Made by a program: the position numbers and the translations under genes
Part shown: positions 48,254 through 56,287 of the stretch, piece by piece
Layout: the number at the start of each line of letters is the position of its first letter
How positions within the stretch are numbered: the first letter of the stretch is position 1
NCBI RefSeq assembly: GCF_017848315.1
Contig: NZ_JAFKEC010000016.1
Location: 1-64,000, forward strand
From: Pseudomonas palmensis
GTDB taxonomy: Bacteria > Pseudomonadota > Gammaproteobacteria > Pseudomonadales > Pseudomonadaceae
Direction: 5' to 3'
Length of the DNA stretch: 64,000 nucleotides
The notes under the pieces: generated by a model
Database searches by the model: none
Told to the model about the DNA's origin: nothing
What the model saw: the letters and a program-made list of their open reading frames with translations, nothing else

Positions 48254-48276
48254 CTGTCAGCGCTGTCAGCTGGCAG
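48254..48276. promoter_or_regulatory. Direct-repeat operator candidate upstream of the RND operon
   Basis: CTGTCAG-CG-CTGTCAG is followed directly by a third copy with one change, CTGGCAG. OmpR-family regulators bind such tandem half-sites (about 10-bp steps), and the cognate regulator is encoded in the operon. The site is about 80 bp upstream of the adaptor start codon. Confidence 0.5.
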
Positions 48277-48383
48277 ATGGCCAAGTGCCAATAGTCTGCG
48301 CTGGATCAAGGTTTTACTAAATGTTGCCCCGTAGAGTCTCTCGCCCTGCCGCCCCTCCACCTATAAAAACGCGAGCGCTTTCG

Positions 48384-49967
48384 ATGAAGAGCAATCTGCC
48401 TGTGACCGGCCGCAATGTAGATTACCCCGGTGACGCGAATATCCTTTCCACCACCGATCTGACCAGCGCCATTACCTATGCCAACGAGGATTTTCTCAAG
48501 GTCAGCGGGTTCGAGCGCGACGAGCTGATTGGCCAGTTGCACCATGTGGTACGCCATCCCGACATGCCTTCCCAGGCCTTTGCGCAGATGTGGCAGACCC
48601 TCAAGGCCGGCCGCTCGTGGATGGGGCTGGTGAAGAACCGCTGCAAGAATGGCGACCATTACTGGGTCAGCGCATTCGTGTCGCCGGTCACCAGCCAGGG
48701 CCAGACGGTGGAGTACCAGTCGGTGCGCACCAAGCCCACCCCGGCGCAGGTGGAGGCCGCCGAACGTTGCTATGCACGCTTGCGCCAGCAGCGCCCGTTG
48801 CCCTGGTGGCAACGCCTGCCGCGCCCTGGCCTGGCGTTGCAGCTGGGGCTGGGCACAGGCCTGGTGCTGGCAGTGGTGCTGGGCACCAGCCGCCTGCTGT
48901 TGCCGACGCTGCCGTGGCAGTGGCTGCTGGAGCTGGTGGCCGCCGGTGGGCTCAGTGCGCTGCTGGTGTCGGTGCTGCTGCGCCCACTGGAACAACTACG
49001 GGTGCGGGCGCAGTCGATTGCCGACAACCCGTTGAGCCAGCAGTTGTATACCGGCAAGGCGGGCGCCGTGGGGCAGATCGAGTTCGCCCTGCTGATGCTC
49101 GAGGCGCAGATCGGGGCGGTGGTGGGGCGCATTGGCGACACCTCGCAGCGCCTGGCCGGCCACACCGCAGAGCTGGCCCAGCACCTTCAGCACAGCCACA
49201 CCACCACCCTGGGCCAGCAGGGCGAGGCCGATCAGGTGGCGGCGGCAATCAACCAGATGACCACCAGCGTGGCCGAGGTGGCCAGCAATGCCCAGCAGGC
49301 TTCGGAGGCCGCCGAGCATGCCGAGGATGCCACCCAGAATGGTCACCAGCTGGTGGATCGCAGCCGCAGCAGCATCCTCGAGCTGGCCAGCGCGCTGAGC
49401 GCTGCCACCGAGGTTATCCACACCCTGGAAGGCCACAGCATGGAAATTTCCGGGGTGCTGTCGGTTATCCACAGCATCGCCGAGCAGACCAACCTGCTGG
49501 CACTGAACGCGGCCATCGAGGCGGCGCGGGCGGGGGATCAGGGGCGTGGCTTTGCGGTGGTCGCCGATGAGGTGCGCGGCCTGGCCAAGCGCACGGCCGA
49601 GTCCACCGGCGAAATCCAGCGCATGATCAGCGCCTTGCAGCGCGGCACCCGCGATGCGGTGCAGGCCATGCACGAGAGCCGCGAGCATGCCGGGCAGAGC
49701 GTCGAGCAGGCGCAGCAGGCGGCGGTGGCGCTGGACGGCATCAGCCAGCAGGTCAACCAGATCAGCGAGATGAGCCTGCAGATTGCTGCGGCGGTGGAGC
49801 AGCAGAGCCTGGTCAGCGAAGACATCAACCGCAACATCATCAGCATTCGCCAGGCCAGCGAAGAGAGCGTGGTGGCCGGTCAGCACGGGCATGCCAACGC
49901 CAGCGACGTGGCCGGCCTGGCCGAAGACCTCCGGCGCCTGGCCGAGGAGTTCTGGCAGCGCCGCTAG
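48384..49967 (+). CDS. Aer-like PAS chemoreceptor (energy taxis)
   Basis: Chemoreceptor of 527 residues of the Aer type. It has an N-terminal PAS domain likely to bind FAD (ISTTDL-like [45 protein letters not shown]; about 15-120), two closely spaced hydrophobic segments (about 150-200) that form a membrane hairpin with almost no periplasmic part, a HAMP-like region and an MCP signalling domain with [19 protein letters not shown] (about 370-390). P. putida encodes several Aer paralogues; which one this is was not decided. The ribosome binding site is weak. It ends 8 bp from the convergent YkgJ gene. Confidence 0.92.
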   Translation: MKSNLPVTGRNVDYPGDANILSTTDLTSAITYANEDFLKVSGFERDELIGQLHHVVRHPDMPSQAFAQMWQTLKAGRSWMGLVKNRCKNGDHYWVSAFVSPVTSQGQTVEYQSVRTKPTPAQVEAAERCYARLRQQRPLPWWQRLPRPGLALQLGLGTGLVLAVVLGTSRLLLPTLPWQWLLELVAAGGLSALLVSVLLRPLEQLRVRAQSIADNPLSQQLYTGKAGAVGQIEFALLMLEAQIGAVVGRIGDTSQRLAGHTAELAQHLQHSHTTTLGQQGEADQVAAAINQMTTSVAEVASNAQQASEAAEHAEDATQNGHQLVDRSRSSILELASALSAATEVIHTLEGHSMEISGVLSVIHSIAEQTNLLALNAAIEAARAGDQGRGFAVVADEVRGLAKRTAESTGEIQRMISALQRGTRDAVQAMHESREHAGQSVEQAQQAAVALDGISQQVNQISEMSLQIAAAVEQQSLVSEDINRNIISIRQASEESVVAGQHGHANASDVAGLAEDLRRLAEEFWQRR

Positions 49968-49974
49968 GCGCCGC

Positions 49975-50736
49975 TCAGAAACCGATGAAGCTGTAGTGGC
50001 CAGCCGATGTGCTGCACACCCGGGCGCCGGCCTGATGCAGTTGCTCGACCAGTGCCGGGTTTTCCACGTGCAGGGTCCAGGGCGCCAGCGCGGCGTTGCC
50101 CGGGGCATGCAGGGCGGCGTGCAGCGCCCCGGTGTCGGGCAGGTAGGCGGTGAAGCCGTTGCCCTTGAGCGCGCTGGTGGTGATGCCCAGTTGCTGGCAG
50201 ATCTGCACCTTGGCGTGGATATCGTCGCGGTCGGCCTGGCGCGAGCGCTCGATCAGCTCGGCCAGTTGGCGGTCCATCAGCTGGCTGCCGTGGATCAGTA
50301 CCGGGCCGCGTTGCCAGGCTTCGGTCGGGCAGTCCTTGGCGTCGGGGCGCAACGGGATGTGCGGGTTGATTTCCATCGGGTAGATGCGGCACACCAGCGG
50401 CCGGCGCTCATAGATGCGGCACAGGTTGTCGGCATCCAGATTGCGGCAGGCGCCGGGGTTGAACGCGGCGAAGGTGATGGCCACGTGTGCCTGGGTACTG
50501 CCGCAGGGCACGGCGCAGGCACGGCGGGTGGCGTGCTCGCGCTGGGCGTCGGGCAGGCCCAGGCCGTTGGCCAGAAAGGCTTCCACCAGCACGATGAGCT
50601 GGCCGCCATCTGCCACCCAGTGGCGCGCTTCGTCGAGGGTCAGGGGAACGTGGTGGCCATTGCAGCATTTGCCACAGCCGGTGCAGTCGAACTGGAGTGA
50701 GGTTGCAGCGCTGGTCACGGTTTGGCGGGGGTCCAT
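49975..50736 (-). CDS. YkgJ family cysteine cluster protein
   Basis: Predicted Fe-S or zinc-binding protein. The CxxCxxCC motif is seen near the start (FDCTGCGKCCNGHHVPL), with further cysteines at CRNLDADNLCRIYERRPLVCRIYP, the typical YkgJ/UPF0153 pattern. The ATG at 50736 gives 253 residues and overlaps the upstream gene by 22 nt; a GTG at 50718 forming a GTGA overlap is an alternative that also keeps the motif. The function is unknown; the C-terminal 100 residues have no recognised domain. Confidence 0.88.
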   Translation of the reverse strand: MDPRQTVTSAATSLQFDCTGCGKCCNGHHVPLTLDEARHWVADGGQLIVLVEAFLANGLGLPDAQREHATRRACAVPCGSTQAHVAITFAAFNPGACRNLDADNLCRIYERRPLVCRIYPMEINPHIPLRPDAKDCPTEAWQRGPVLIHGSQLMDRQLAELIERSRQADRDDIHAKVQICQQLGITTSALKGNGFTAYLPDTGALHAALHAPGNAALAPWTLHVENPALVEQLHQAGARVCSTSAGHYSFIGF

Positions 50737-51020
50737 TCGGTGATGAAGGCAGTCTTGCGCTGCTTGTCGAACAGGCACAGCTCGCTGCCTTTCTGGTTCT
50801 TCATGTGCTTTTGCGGGTAGTGGCCGCTGATCAGCAGGGCACTGTAGCCGACGCGGTCGTCGAACTCGGCCGGCTTGCTGGCGGGCCGGGCATCCTTGAA
50901 CTGGCTGGCGGCGAGGCAGGCCCTGGTCAGGGCTTGTTCGTGGTCGGCCCAGGCCTGGTCGCTGGAGGCATGGGCGCCGAGGCTGAACAGGGCCAGCAGG
51001 GCGAAGGTGAGGGCTTTCAT
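50715..51020 (-). CDS. Small periplasmic protein of unknown function
   Basis: The 101-residue product has a signal peptide (MKALTFALLALFSLGAHA, cleavage near AHA-SS), followed by a mature domain with two Cys that could pair (TRACLAAS and SELCLFDK) and a beta-rich end (KTAFITEWTPAKP). It overlaps the YkgJ-family gene downstream, suggesting an operon. I do not recognise the family with confidence. Confidence 0.78.
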   Translation of the reverse strand: MKALTFALLALFSLGAHASSDQAWADHEQALTRACLAASQFKDARPASKPAEFDDRVGYSALLISGHYPQKHMKNQKGSELCLFDKQRKTAFITEWTPAKP

Positions 51021-51107
51021 GATGGGCGGCTCATGAGGGGAGAGGCCGCTGATTATGCCAGAGCATCGGTTTTTGCAGGAGCAGGAGCGTTTCAGCGTTT
51101 GTCCTGG

Positions 51108-51167
51108 CCCCTTCGCCGGCAAGGGATCACGGCCCCTGTAGGAGCCGGCCTTGCCGGCGAAGGGGGT
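51108..51167. repeat. Inverted pair of REP elements
   Basis: A CCCCTTCGCCGGCAAGGG arm and a full TAGGAGCCGGCCTTGCCGGC arm lie between the small periplasmic protein gene and the CheV-like gene. The left arm is truncated. Confidence 0.8.
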
Positions 51168-51171
51168 CGGC

Positions 51172-52071
51172 TCAGCGCTCGGCGAAAGCCACCGCCCGCG
51201 CGGCCACGATCAGGCAATCGGTGAGTTCCGGCGAGGAGAACTTGGTCAGCACCGCATTCGCCCCTGCCAGCCGGGCTTTCTCGCTGTTCATCGCGCTGTC
51301 CAGCGAGGTGTGCAGCAGTACATAGAGGTGCTGGAAGTCAGGCGTTTCGCGCAGCGTGCGGGTGAAGGCGTAGCCGTCCATCTCGGACATCTCGATGTCC
51401 GAGACCACCACGTTGATCTCCCGGTCGGTACCCTGCAGCTCCAGCAGGGTGTCGATGGCATCCTTGGCGCTCTTGGCGGTGTGGCATTCCAGCCCCAGGC
51501 CGCGCAGGGTCAGCACCGACTGGTGGAGTGCCACATGGCTGTCATCGACCACCAGTATGTTGGTGGCCTGCAGAACGGCGGCGTCTTCGGGGTTCAGCTC
51601 GCTGCTGCTCACTTCACGCGGCGGCGGCGCAATGCCGTGAATGACCTTTTCGATGTCCAGCACCTGCACCAGGGTGCCGTCCACCTGGGTTACCCCGGTG
51701 ATGAATGCCTTGCTGCTCGACCCGTAGGGCGGCGGCTTGATGTCGGTACTCAGGCAATGCACGATGCGGCTCACCGCCTGCACGTGCAGGCCCTGCTTGG
51801 AGCGGCTGATGTCGGTGACGATCAGGCAGCCGCCGTTGGGGTCTTCCAACGGGCGCTCGCCAATGGCGCGCGACAGGTCGATGACCGACAGCGAGTTGCC
51901 CCGCAGGGTGGCCACGCCTTTGACGTGCGGGTGCGATTCCGGGAGCTTGGTCAGGGGCGGGCAAGGGATGATCTCGCTGACCTTGAGCAGGTTGATTGCC
52001 ATCAGCTTGCCGCTGCGCAGGGTGAACAGCAGCAGCGACAGCGAGTCGGCGCGGGCATTTTGCGAGGCCAT
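51172..52071 (-). CDS. CheV-like chemotaxis coupling protein (CheW + receiver)
   Basis: Couples chemoreceptors to CheA. The 299-residue protein combines an N-terminal CheW domain (about 10-155; LLLFTLRSGKLMAINLLKVSEII, GVATLRGNSLSVIDLSRAIG) with a C-terminal receiver domain (about 170-295; ILVVDDSH acidic pair, VVSDIEMSEMDGY acceptor Asp, and TKFSSPEL with the conserved Lys). This is the CheV architecture. AAGGTG lies just before the ATG, and an in-frame GTG 6 nt earlier is less likely. Confidence 0.93.
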   Translation of the reverse strand: MASQNARADSLSLLLFTLRSGKLMAINLLKVSEIIPCPPLTKLPESHPHVKGVATLRGNSLSVIDLSRAIGERPLEDPNGGCLIVTDISRSKQGLHVQAVSRIVHCLSTDIKPPPYGSSSKAFITGVTQVDGTLVQVLDIEKVIHGIAPPPREVSSSELNPEDAAVLQATNILVVDDSHVALHQSVLTLRGLGLECHTAKSAKDAIDTLLELQGTDREINVVVSDIEMSEMDGYAFTRTLRETPDFQHLYVLLHTSLDSAMNSEKARLAGANAVLTKFSSPELTDCLIVAARAVAFAER

Positions 52072-52152
52072 AGGCACCTTCAGGGCAAAGAGAATAAGGG
52101 ATCTGCCGGGTTATCGACCCGAGCACGCCAGGCTTTAATCCGCCACTGCACT

Positions 52153-53700
52153 TCAGCGTAGCCCCAGTCGGCGGGCCAGGCGGCTGAGGTTGGCGCGGTC
52201 CAGGCCCAGCTCGCGCGCGGCACTGGCCCAGTTGTGCTGGTGGCGCTCCAGGCAGGCCTCGATCAGCTGGCGCTGGTACAGGTCCAGGGCCTGGCGCAGG
52301 TCGGTGCCGGGCGGTGGTGGCAGTGGCGCCGCCACGCTGGGCGCTGCCCCCGGGCCGGCGCCGGGCAGGTCGAAGTCGCGGGCCTCCAGGGTGAGGATCT
52401 TCGGCCGCTCGGGGTGCTGGCCCAGCGCCTTGAGCGACGAGCGGCCGATCAGGTGCTCCAGTTCGCGCACATTGCCCGGCCAGTCGTACGCCAGCAGCGC
52501 GGCCTGGGCATCGCTGCTCAGGCGCAGGCTGTTCAGGCCCATGCGCGAGCGGTTCTGCTCCAGGAAGTAGCCGCTGAGCAGCAGCACGTCGCGCCCGCGC
52601 TCGCGCAGCGCCGGCACCCGCAGCGGGTACACGCTCAGGCGGTGGTAGAAGTCGGCGCGGTAGCGCCCGGCACGCACTTCCTCGGCCAGGTCGCGGTTGG
52701 TGGCGGCAATCAGGCGTACATCCACCTGGTGCTCCTGGTCCGAGCCCAGGCGCTGCAGCTGTCCGCTTTGCAGCACGCGCAGCAACTTGGCCTGCACGGC
52801 CAGCGACAGTTCGCCCACTTCGTCGAGAAACAGTGTGCCGCCGTTGGCCAGCTCGAACTTGCCGCGTCGCTCGCCCACCGCGCCGGTGAAGGCGCCGCGC
52901 ACATGGCCGAACAGCTCGCTCTCGACCAGGGTGTCGGGCAAGGCGGCGCAGTTGAGGCTGATCATCGGCTTGTCGGCACGCGCCGACTGCTGGTGGATGG
53001 CCTGGGCCACCAGCTCCTTGCCGACTCCGGTTTCACCGGTGACCAGTACGGTCAGGTCGCTGCCGGCGACCAGGCGGATCTCTTCGAGCAGGTGCTTGTG
53101 GGCCTTGCTCTGGCCGATCAGTTCCTGGTGCTGCTGGCCGCTGGCCTGGCGGTAGATCTCGGCGCGCTGGTGTTCGTCTTCGGCGCGCAGGGCCAGGCGT
53201 TCGATACGTTGCGCCACGTTGACCGTGGCGGCGGCCAGGCTGGCGAAGGCCTGCAGGGCGTCCAGCTCGACCTGCTGGAAGCGCTCCGGGGCCAGCGCAT
53301 CGAGGGTGATCAGGCCCCAGGGCCGTTCGTCGACGAACAGCGGGCAGCCCATGCAGTCGTGTACCTCCAGGTGCTGGTGCAGGCCCTCGACCAGGCCGTC
53401 GTAGGGGTCGGGCAGTTGGCTGTCGCTGGCAAAGCGGGTCGGCTCGCTGCGGCTGAGCAGGGCGGCGAAGCGCGGGTGTTCGCTGACCTTGAAGCGCCGG
53501 CCCAGGGTGTCGGGGCTCAGGCCGTCCACCGCCAGGGGGACCAGCCATTCGCCATCCAGGCGCAGCAGCGCGGCGGCGTCGCATGGCAACAGGGCGCGCA
53601 TGGCTTCGAGCAGGCGACGGTAGCGTTCGCGTTCGGGCAGCTCGCGAGACAGGTCGCTGACCAGGGGCAGCAGTGCGGTAAGCAGGGATTTTGCGGTCAT
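52153..53700 (-). CDS. norR: Nitric oxide reductase transcription regulator NorR (sigma-54 activator)
   Basis: NO-sensing enhancer-binding protein. The 515-residue protein has an N-terminal GAF domain (about 15-170) that in NorR holds a non-haem iron, an AAA+ domain (about 200-425) with Walker A GETGVGKE, the sigma-54 contact loop GAFTGA and Walker B GGTLFLDEVGEL, and a C-terminal Fis-type helix-turn-helix (ASAARELGLDRANLSRLARRLG). AAGGAG lies 6 nt before the ATG. It is divergent from hmp, and three NorR-type binding sites lie in the spacer, one over its own start codon, which suggests autoregulation. Confidence 0.96.
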   Translation of the reverse strand: MTAKSLLTALLPLVSDLSRELPERERYRRLLEAMRALLPCDAAALLRLDGEWLVPLAVDGLSPDTLGRRFKVSEHPRFAALLSRSEPTRFASDSQLPDPYDGLVEGLHQHLEVHDCMGCPLFVDERPWGLITLDALAPERFQQVELDALQAFASLAAATVNVAQRIERLALRAEDEHQRAEIYRQASGQQHQELIGQSKAHKHLLEEIRLVAGSDLTVLVTGETGVGKELVAQAIHQQSARADKPMISLNCAALPDTLVESELFGHVRGAFTGAVGERRGKFELANGGTLFLDEVGELSLAVQAKLLRVLQSGQLQRLGSDQEHQVDVRLIAATNRDLAEEVRAGRYRADFYHRLSVYPLRVPALRERGRDVLLLSGYFLEQNRSRMGLNSLRLSSDAQAALLAYDWPGNVRELEHLIGRSSLKALGQHPERPKILTLEARDFDLPGAGPGAAPSVAAPLPPPPGTDLRQALDLYQRQLIEACLERHQHNWASAARELGLDRANLSRLARRLGLR

Positions 53701-53751
53701 GATGACTCCTTCGAGTCTTTATGACTCTAGCAGGGCTGTGGTCAATTTGAC
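53696..53751. promoter_or_regulatory. Three NorR binding sites (GT-N7-AC)
   Basis: Three matches to the NorR consensus GT-N7-AC occur at 53696-53706, 53715-53725 and 53741-53751, each with an inner dyad (for example GTCTTTATGAC and GTCAATTTGAC). Three sites upstream of the target promoter is the arrangement known for E. coli norR-norVW. The first covers the norR start codon. Confidence 0.85.
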
Positions 53752-53762
53752 TCAAAAATATT

Positions 53763-53775
53763 CAAGCTATTGATT
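53763..53775 (+). promoter_or_regulatory. IHF binding site upstream of hmp
   Basis: CAAGCTATTGATT matches the IHF consensus YAANNNNTTGATW exactly. It lies between the NorR sites and the -24 element, where IHF bending would bring NorR to sigma-54 polymerase. Confidence 0.75.
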
Positions 53776-53792
53776 TATATGGATTTAATAGT

Positions 53793-53808
53793 TGGCACGA
53801 AAGCTGAA
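53793..53808 (+). promoter_or_regulatory. Putative sigma-54 promoter of hmp
   Basis: TGGCACG is a perfect -24 element. The -12 region after four bases reads CTGAA against TTGCW, so it keeps the G but not the C. The start site would be near 53818, some 38 nt before the hmp ATG. Confidence 0.65.
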
Positions 53809-53855
53809 ACAACCCGGGCAGATTATCCAGAAGCCATAAGGCCCGGGAGTTACCC

Positions 53856-55037
53856 ATGCTCAATGCCCAAGATCGTGCCATCGTCAAAGCCACCGTTCCG
53901 CTGCTTGAAAGCGGCGGCGAGGCGCTGACCACGCATTTCTACAAACTGATGCTCAGCGAATACCCCGAGGTGCGTCCGCTGTTCAACCAGGCCAACCAGG
54001 CCAGCGGCGACCAACCGCGGGCGCTGGCCAATGGCGTACTGATGTACGCACGCCATATCGACCAGCTCGAGCAACTGGGCGGCCTGGTGAACCAGATCAT
54101 CAACAAGCACGTGGCGCTGCAGATCCTGCCCGAGCATTACCCGATCGTCGGCGCCTGCCTGCTGCGTGCCATCGAAGAGGTGCTCGGCAAGGAGGTCGCC
54201 ACCCCCGAGGTCATCGCGGCCTGGGGCGCGGCCTACCAGCAACTGGCCGATATCCTGATCGGCGCCGAAGAGGGCCTGTACCAGCAGAAGGCCCAGGCGC
54301 CGGGTGGCTGGCGCGGTGCGCGGGCGTTCCGGCTGGCGGCGCGGGTGCAGGAGAGCAGCGAGATCGTCTCGTTCCACTTCGCCCCGCTCGATGGCGGCCC
54401 GGTCCTCAAAGGCGAGCCCGGCCAGTACCTGGGCCTGAAGGTGCAGATCGATGGCCAGGAGCACCGGCGCAACTATTCATTGTCGGCGCTGGGTGACGGC
54501 CGCGAGTACCGCATCAGCGTCAAGCGCGAGGCGGGCGGCAAGGTGTCCAACTACCTGCATGAGCACCTGCAGGTGGGCGATACCCTGGAGCTGTTCCCGC
54601 CGGCGGGCGAGTTCACCCTGAGCGCCAGCGACAAGCCGCTGGTGCTGATCAGCGGCGGGGTAGGGATCACCCCGACCCTGGCGATGCTCGACGCGGCCCT
54701 GGCCAGCGGTCGCCTGGTGCACTTCATTCATTGCGCGCGCAACGGTGCGGTGCATGCGTTTCGCGACTGGGTGGACGAACGCGCGGCGCGTCATCCGCAG
54801 CTCAAGCGCTTCTATTGCTACGCCGAGGATGATGGGGTGAGCCTGCCGGCCGACGCCGTGGGGCTGCTGAGCCAGGATCAACTGGCGCAGTGGCTGCCGG
54901 TCGAGCGTGACCTGGACGCGTACTTCCTGGGGCCCAAGGGCTTCATGGCGGCGATCAGGCGTCAGCTCAAGGCCCTGGGGGTGCCGGAGCAGCAGAGTCG
55001 CTACGAGTTCTTTGGGCCGGCGGCGGCACTCGAGTAA
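53856..55037 (+). CDS. hmp: Flavohaemoglobin (nitric oxide dioxygenase)
   Basis: Oxidises NO to nitrate with O2 and NAD(P)H. The 393-residue protein has an N-terminal globin domain with distal Tyr29 and Gln53 and proximal His85, at the same numbers as E. coli Hmp, followed by an FAD-binding domain (about 150-255; RNYSLSAL motif) and an NAD-binding domain (about 260-393; VLISGGVGITPTLAML and FFGPAAALE). The neighbouring norR and the NorR/IHF/-24 elements upstream indicate NO-induced, sigma-54-dependent expression. Confidence 0.97.
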   Translation: MLNAQDRAIVKATVPLLESGGEALTTHFYKLMLSEYPEVRPLFNQANQASGDQPRALANGVLMYARHIDQLEQLGGLVNQIINKHVALQILPEHYPIVGACLLRAIEEVLGKEVATPEVIAAWGAAYQQLADILIGAEEGLYQQKAQAPGGWRGARAFRLAARVQESSEIVSFHFAPLDGGPVLKGEPGQYLGLKVQIDGQEHRRNYSLSALGDGREYRISVKREAGGKVSNYLHEHLQVGDTLELFPPAGEFTLSASDKPLVLISGGVGITPTLAMLDAALASGRLVHFIHCARNGAVHAFRDWVDERAARHPQLKRFYCYAEDDGVSLPADAVGLLSQDQLAQWLPVERDLDAYFLGPKGFMAAIRRQLKALGVPEQQSRYEFFGPAAALE

Positions 55038-55046
55038 GGGCCGGGG

Positions 55047-55104
55047 CCTGTTCGCCGGCAATGCCGGCGCCTGCAGCTAAGCGTATGTGCTGCAGGCGCC
55101 GGCT
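55047..55104. repeat. Degenerate inverted REP pair
   Basis: TTCGCCGGCAATGCCGGCGC and CTGCAGGCGCCGGC arms face each other around a short spacer beyond the hmp stop. The sequence diverges from the main REP type, with GCCGGCGCCTGCAG edges. Confidence 0.6.
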
Positions 55105-55218
55105 AAGCTGCCGACCTTAATCTTCTTTTAATCGGTTTAACCTTCACTCCCTGTGGTCATGGTCGGCGTGTAGAATTGCGCCCAGGCTTGAGCCACCTAT
55201 CTAGTGAAGGGAACGGGA

Positions 55219-55725
55219 ATGAACGATCTAACGCAGCGCCTGAATCGGGAACGGCGCTTTCTGGTACTGCTGGGCGCCATCTGCCTGGCGCTGATCGGCG
55301 GTGCCCTGTACATGCAGATCGTGCTGGGCGAGGCACCGTGCCCACTGTGCATCCTGCAGCGCTATGCATTGCTGTTCATCGCCCTGTTCGCCTTCATCGG
55401 TGCGGCCATGCCCGGGCGGCGCAGCCTCACGCTGTTCGAGGCCCTGGTGGTGCTGAGCGCCATCGGCGGCATTGCTGCAGCCGGCAACCACGCCTACATT
55501 CTGGCCAACCCGGCCGTCAGCTGCGGCATCGACACACTGCAGCCGATCGTCGACGGCCTGCCGCTGGCCTCGGTGCTGCCGCTGGTGTTCCAGGTGGATG
55601 GTTTCTGCTCGACGCCGTACCCGCCGGTGCTGGGGCTGTCGCTGGCGCAATGGGCGCTGCTGGCCTTCGTGCTGACCGCCGTGCTGGTGCCGCTGGGCAT
55701 CTACCGCAACCGTCGCCAGCGTTAG
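55219..55725 (+). CDS. dsbB: Disulfide bond formation protein DsbB
   Basis: Inner-membrane enzyme that reoxidises DsbA with quinone. The 168-residue protein has four TM helices (about 17-36, 45-65, 73-92 and 143-163), the first redox pair in the APCPLCILQR motif (CxxC), and a second periplasmic pair (SCGID and GFCSTPYPP). GGAACGGGA precedes the ATG; an earlier ATG 15 nt upstream is less likely. It lies directly upstream of the cyo operon, and quinone-linked reoxidation fits that neighbourhood, but no regulatory link is shown. Confidence 0.95.
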   Translation: MNDLTQRLNRERRFLVLLGAICLALIGGALYMQIVLGEAPCPLCILQRYALLFIALFAFIGAAMPGRRSLTLFEALVVLSAIGGIAAAGNHAYILANPAVSCGIDTLQPIVDGLPLASVLPLVFQVDGFCSTPYPPVLGLSLAQWALLAFVLTAVLVPLGIYRNRRQR

Positions 55726-56287
55726 ACAAAAGTCCCGTGTCGAGGCAAGTGCGCAGGGCTTGAGAATTTTCCGAAGAAGTCGCCTCCAGGTTGACCTGGA
55801 TCAAGTCCCGACCCTTGCGGTACGGGCATTTCAGGGCTACAGCCAGGGGTGCGACAAACTGTCGCGAAACTGATTTTTGCTGCGCTATTGTTACGTTTTC
55901 TGTAAAGGACTGTTGCTCAATAAGTCATAGTCATGGCCATGTTACCTCACTACAATCGCCCCCAATTTCCGTTCGGCACCGCTTGCGAGTTGCAGGATTA
56001 AAGGAGCTCCGGCCCCTTTCGTGACTCTGACGAGCATCGCCTGCGGCGATGCCGGGCTGACCCCCCTCCCGTGATTTTCCGCACCAAATGGAATTGGTCT
56101 GTAAACAGGCCTGATTGCCTACGAAGTCAAAACAATAAGCACCGTTGCACACCGGTTCTGCCGAGCAGCCGCAGCTGAATTCCGGCGTGACCGTATTCGA
56201 TCCCATAAATGCTGACGCTTGGCAGGACGAAGTGTTGGCGACCAAAACACAAATTGCATTGAAGCAAGCTGCTCTAGAGGTCGTGAG
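55726..56287. other. cyo operon upstream region
   Basis: This 562-bp spacer between dsbB and cyoA holds no supported gene. It contains an Anr/FNR-like box at 55791-55804, AT-rich DNA around 55865-55925 with a possible -10 TACAAT near 55954, and an AACAATAA motif at 56132-56139. The length suggests a long 5' leader or several regulated promoters for cyoABCDE. Confidence 0.55.
55791..55804. promoter_or_regulatory. Anr/FNR box upstream of cyoA
   Basis: TTGACCTGGATCAA matches the Anr/FNR consensus TTGAT-N4-ATCAA at nine of ten fixed positions. In P. putida, Anr is known to act on the cyo operon, which fits this position. It lies about 500 bp before the cyoA start. Confidence 0.7.

Noticed and set aside
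48293..48309. Anr half-site (ATCAAG) upstream of the Aer-like receptor
   Set aside because: Only one half matches; the other half has two of five fixed positions.
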